Shown here piece after piece: positions 29,178 through 30,137 of a stretch of DNA of 30,137 nt. Source of the stretch: a virus. Positions within the stretch are counted from its first letter, which is position 1. Each line of letters opens with the position of its first letter. The notes beneath the pieces are model-generated. The model did not search any database and was not told where the DNA came from. It saw only the letters and a list, made by a program, of their open reading frames with translations. The DNA lies in the IMG/VR virus record IMGVR_UViG_3300042547_000703, positions 1-30,137 of that record; one strand, written 5' to 3'. The position numbers and the translations under genes were made by a program.

Positions 29178-29519
29178 ATGACTGAACTTACTCCTGAAGC
29201 ACAAAAAGTATGGAATGCTTTTCTTGACCACTCGGAGTGGGAGGTAACAGATTCTGAAGTTCTTGGAATTGCTGCTGCTCTCCGTGCTGCTATTGATATT
29301 GTAGTTCCTGAAGAAGCAGAAGCACCGAAGGCACAGTTTGATTGTCCTCCTCGTAAGTTGTATAACTTTGGAAAAAAGGAAGAAAAATGGGGATATGAGC
29401 ATTCGGATTATATGAGGAGGCAGTTTGAGCAAGACAAACTGGATATTCGTTGGGAACAACGACAACAAACCCGTGCTTTGATGCTTGCTATTGTCGTTGA
29501 ACTTGAGAACCTGAAATGA
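29178..29519 (+). CDS. Small conserved protein (113 aa) with IAAALRAA motif
   Basis: The product is TELTPEAQKVWNAFLDHSEW, then LGIAAALRAAIDIVVPEEAE and a final MLAIVVELENL. This spaced pattern (TPEAQxVxxAF...IAAALRAAxDxVVP...LLAIxxELE) is one I recall in many small cyanophage and cyanobacterial proteins of unknown function. Between the two halves there is a Lys/Glu/Arg-rich insert of about 50 residues (PPRKLYNFGKKEEKWGYEHS and on). The truncated gene at 29943 has the same two-part outline without the insert. It is coupled to the next gene by an ATGA overlap. Confidence 0.65.
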   Translation: MTELTPEAQKVWNAFLDHSEWEVTDSEVLGIAAALRAAIDIVVPEEAEAPKAQFDCPPRKLYNFGKKEEKWGYEHSDYMRRQFEQDKLDIRWEQRQQTRALMLAIVVELENLK

Positions 29520-29740
29520 CTAACCAAGAACGAGCAGAAGAACTCTTAAAAGTTATTTGTAAAAGTGAAGCACACAATACTGCTTGGATGCTTCAAGAAG
29601 TTCTTCAACATCTTCGTAAGCAACTATCAGGAACCAATAAGATTGATTTTACTGATGAACTGGATGTGATGTTTAATGCTGGATGGGATGAATGTCTCAA
29701 AGAGATTGATGCTATTTGTGATGAGTTGGAGTTGCTATGA
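29516..29740 (+). CDS. Small hypothetical protein (74 aa)
   Basis: This is an acidic all-helical product: TNQERAEELLKVICKSEAHN, then TAWMLQEVLQHLRKQLSGTN and ELDVMFNAGWDECLKEIDAI. No known domain is recognised. Four-base ATGA overlaps join it to both neighbours, so it is the second gene of a coupled group that begins at 29178. The reading frame has the same codon style as its neighbours. Confidence 0.65.
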   Translation: MTNQERAEELLKVICKSEAHNTAWMLQEVLQHLRKQLSGTNKIDFTDELDVMFNAGWDECLKEIDAICDELELL

Positions 29741-29946
29741 CGAATAATGAAGAAATCATCAAACTTGCTAACACCTATGGGTTTGATAGACACATATGTA
29801 AAACAACACACGACATTTACTGGGAATGTGATGAAAAAGACTTCTTGAAGTTTGCCCAAAAAATCTATCAAATGGGTTATGATGATGGTTGCTACGAAAC
29901 ATCTTATTCCACTGGATACACTGGACTTTTTGGAGAACCACAATGA
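29737..29946 (+). CDS. Small hypothetical protein (69 aa)
   Basis: The product, TNNEEIIKLANTYGFDRHIC then TTHDIYWECDEKDFLKFAQK and IYQMGYDDGCYETSYS, ends in a Gly/Tyr-rich tail. The DFLxFAQxIYQMGYDDG segment is a pattern seen in several small cyanophage proteins, which usually end a helical region. Its function is unknown. The protein begins with MTN, as do its two neighbours, in four-base overlaps. Confidence 0.65.
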   Translation: MTNNEEIIKLANTYGFDRHICKTTHDIYWECDEKDFLKFAQKIYQMGYDDGCYETSYSTGYTGLFGEPQ

Positions 29947-30137
29947 CTAACACCGCATATCAAATCTGGGAAACATTCAAAGCAGAACTTACACAACCAA
30001 CAACAGATGATATGAAAGAAGCATTAGCATCTTCTATTCGTGTGATTTCTTCTCTCATTTATAGAGATGGAGTTCTTGCAAATGAACCTTGGCTTACTCA
30101 TACTGCTCAAGAACTAAATGAAATTGCTGATGATGTG
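29943..30137 (+). CDS. Small conserved protein, IAxAL-type (C-terminus cut by window edge)
   Basis: 65 codons are visible before the right edge: TNTAYQIWETFKAELTQPTT, then MKEALASSIRVISSLIYRDG, and HTAQELNEIADDV at the cut. The outline (A..IW..F, ALASSIRxxxxLI, ELNEIADxV) matches the gene at 29178 with its IAAALRAAxxxVV and LAIxxELE, so the two are probably paralogues. ATG 29943 overlaps the previous stop in an ATGA arrangement. The protein is incomplete here. Confidence 0.65.
   Translation, partial: MTNTAYQIWETFKAELTQPTTDDMKEALASSIRVISSLIYRDGVLANEPWLTHTAQELNEIADDV

Overview
The window looks like a piece of the genome of a T4-like marine cyanophage (Myoviridae morphotype) infecting Synechococcus or Prochlorococcus. 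Three observations support this: a recognisable T4-type baseplate and tail set (gp53, gp48, gp4, gp54, gp26, gp27-like, gp5); cyanobacterial-type auxiliary genes (cpeT and a CP12-like gene); and TATAAATA late-promoter motifs with a very A+T-rich coding style. No gene resembles a bacterial chromosome, integrase or transposon.

Layout. (1) Positions 1-3144, minus strand: a late operon running leftward from a TATAAATA box at 3163-3170, encoding gp4 (head completion), a conserved 176-residue protein, gp48 (tube cap) and gp53 (baseplate wedge, cut by the window edge). (2) 3172-15633, plus strand: tail and baseplate module with gp54, gp26, a small gp26-linked ORF in the -1 frame, a tape-measure/hub protein with an internal lysozyme domain, a second hub protein with an M23 endopeptidase domain, a gp27-like hub protein, a 70-residue CP12-like protein, gp5 (OB fold, no visible lysozyme domain), a separate spike-like beta protein and two further virion proteins. 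(3) 15634-18633: small conserved genes, three tRNAs (Ile-UAU, Leu-UAA, Thr-UGU), cpeT, a Mom/GNAT-like protein and an unidentified 281-residue protein. (4) 18634-25339: a strong terminator nested in a longer inverted repeat, then a 2189-residue fibre protein ending in an S74 self-cleaving chaperone domain. (5) 25369-30137: a run of small, mostly overlapping genes with sigma70-like promoters, of the kind that make up cyanophage early regions.

How the parts work together. The two strands of the tail module would be switched on late by the phage sigma factor. gp26 and its frameshift extension would chaperone the tape measure encoded just downstream. Wall digestion appears to have moved out of gp5 and into the two large hub proteins. 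The tRNAs decode A/U-ending codons that are frequent in this A+T-rich genome. CpeT, and possibly CP12, would act on host photosynthesis and carbon metabolism, and the Mom-like enzyme could modify phage DNA.

Most notable signals: a textbook T TTT TTC -1 slippery site at the end of gp26; a four-copy 22-bp box set 51-52 bp upstream of -10 elements; the CP12-like gene inside the baseplate operon; and a late-gene leader at 18.7 kb that may be silenced by an RNA structure in read-through transcripts. All functional calls rest on reading motifs by eye; no database search was possible.
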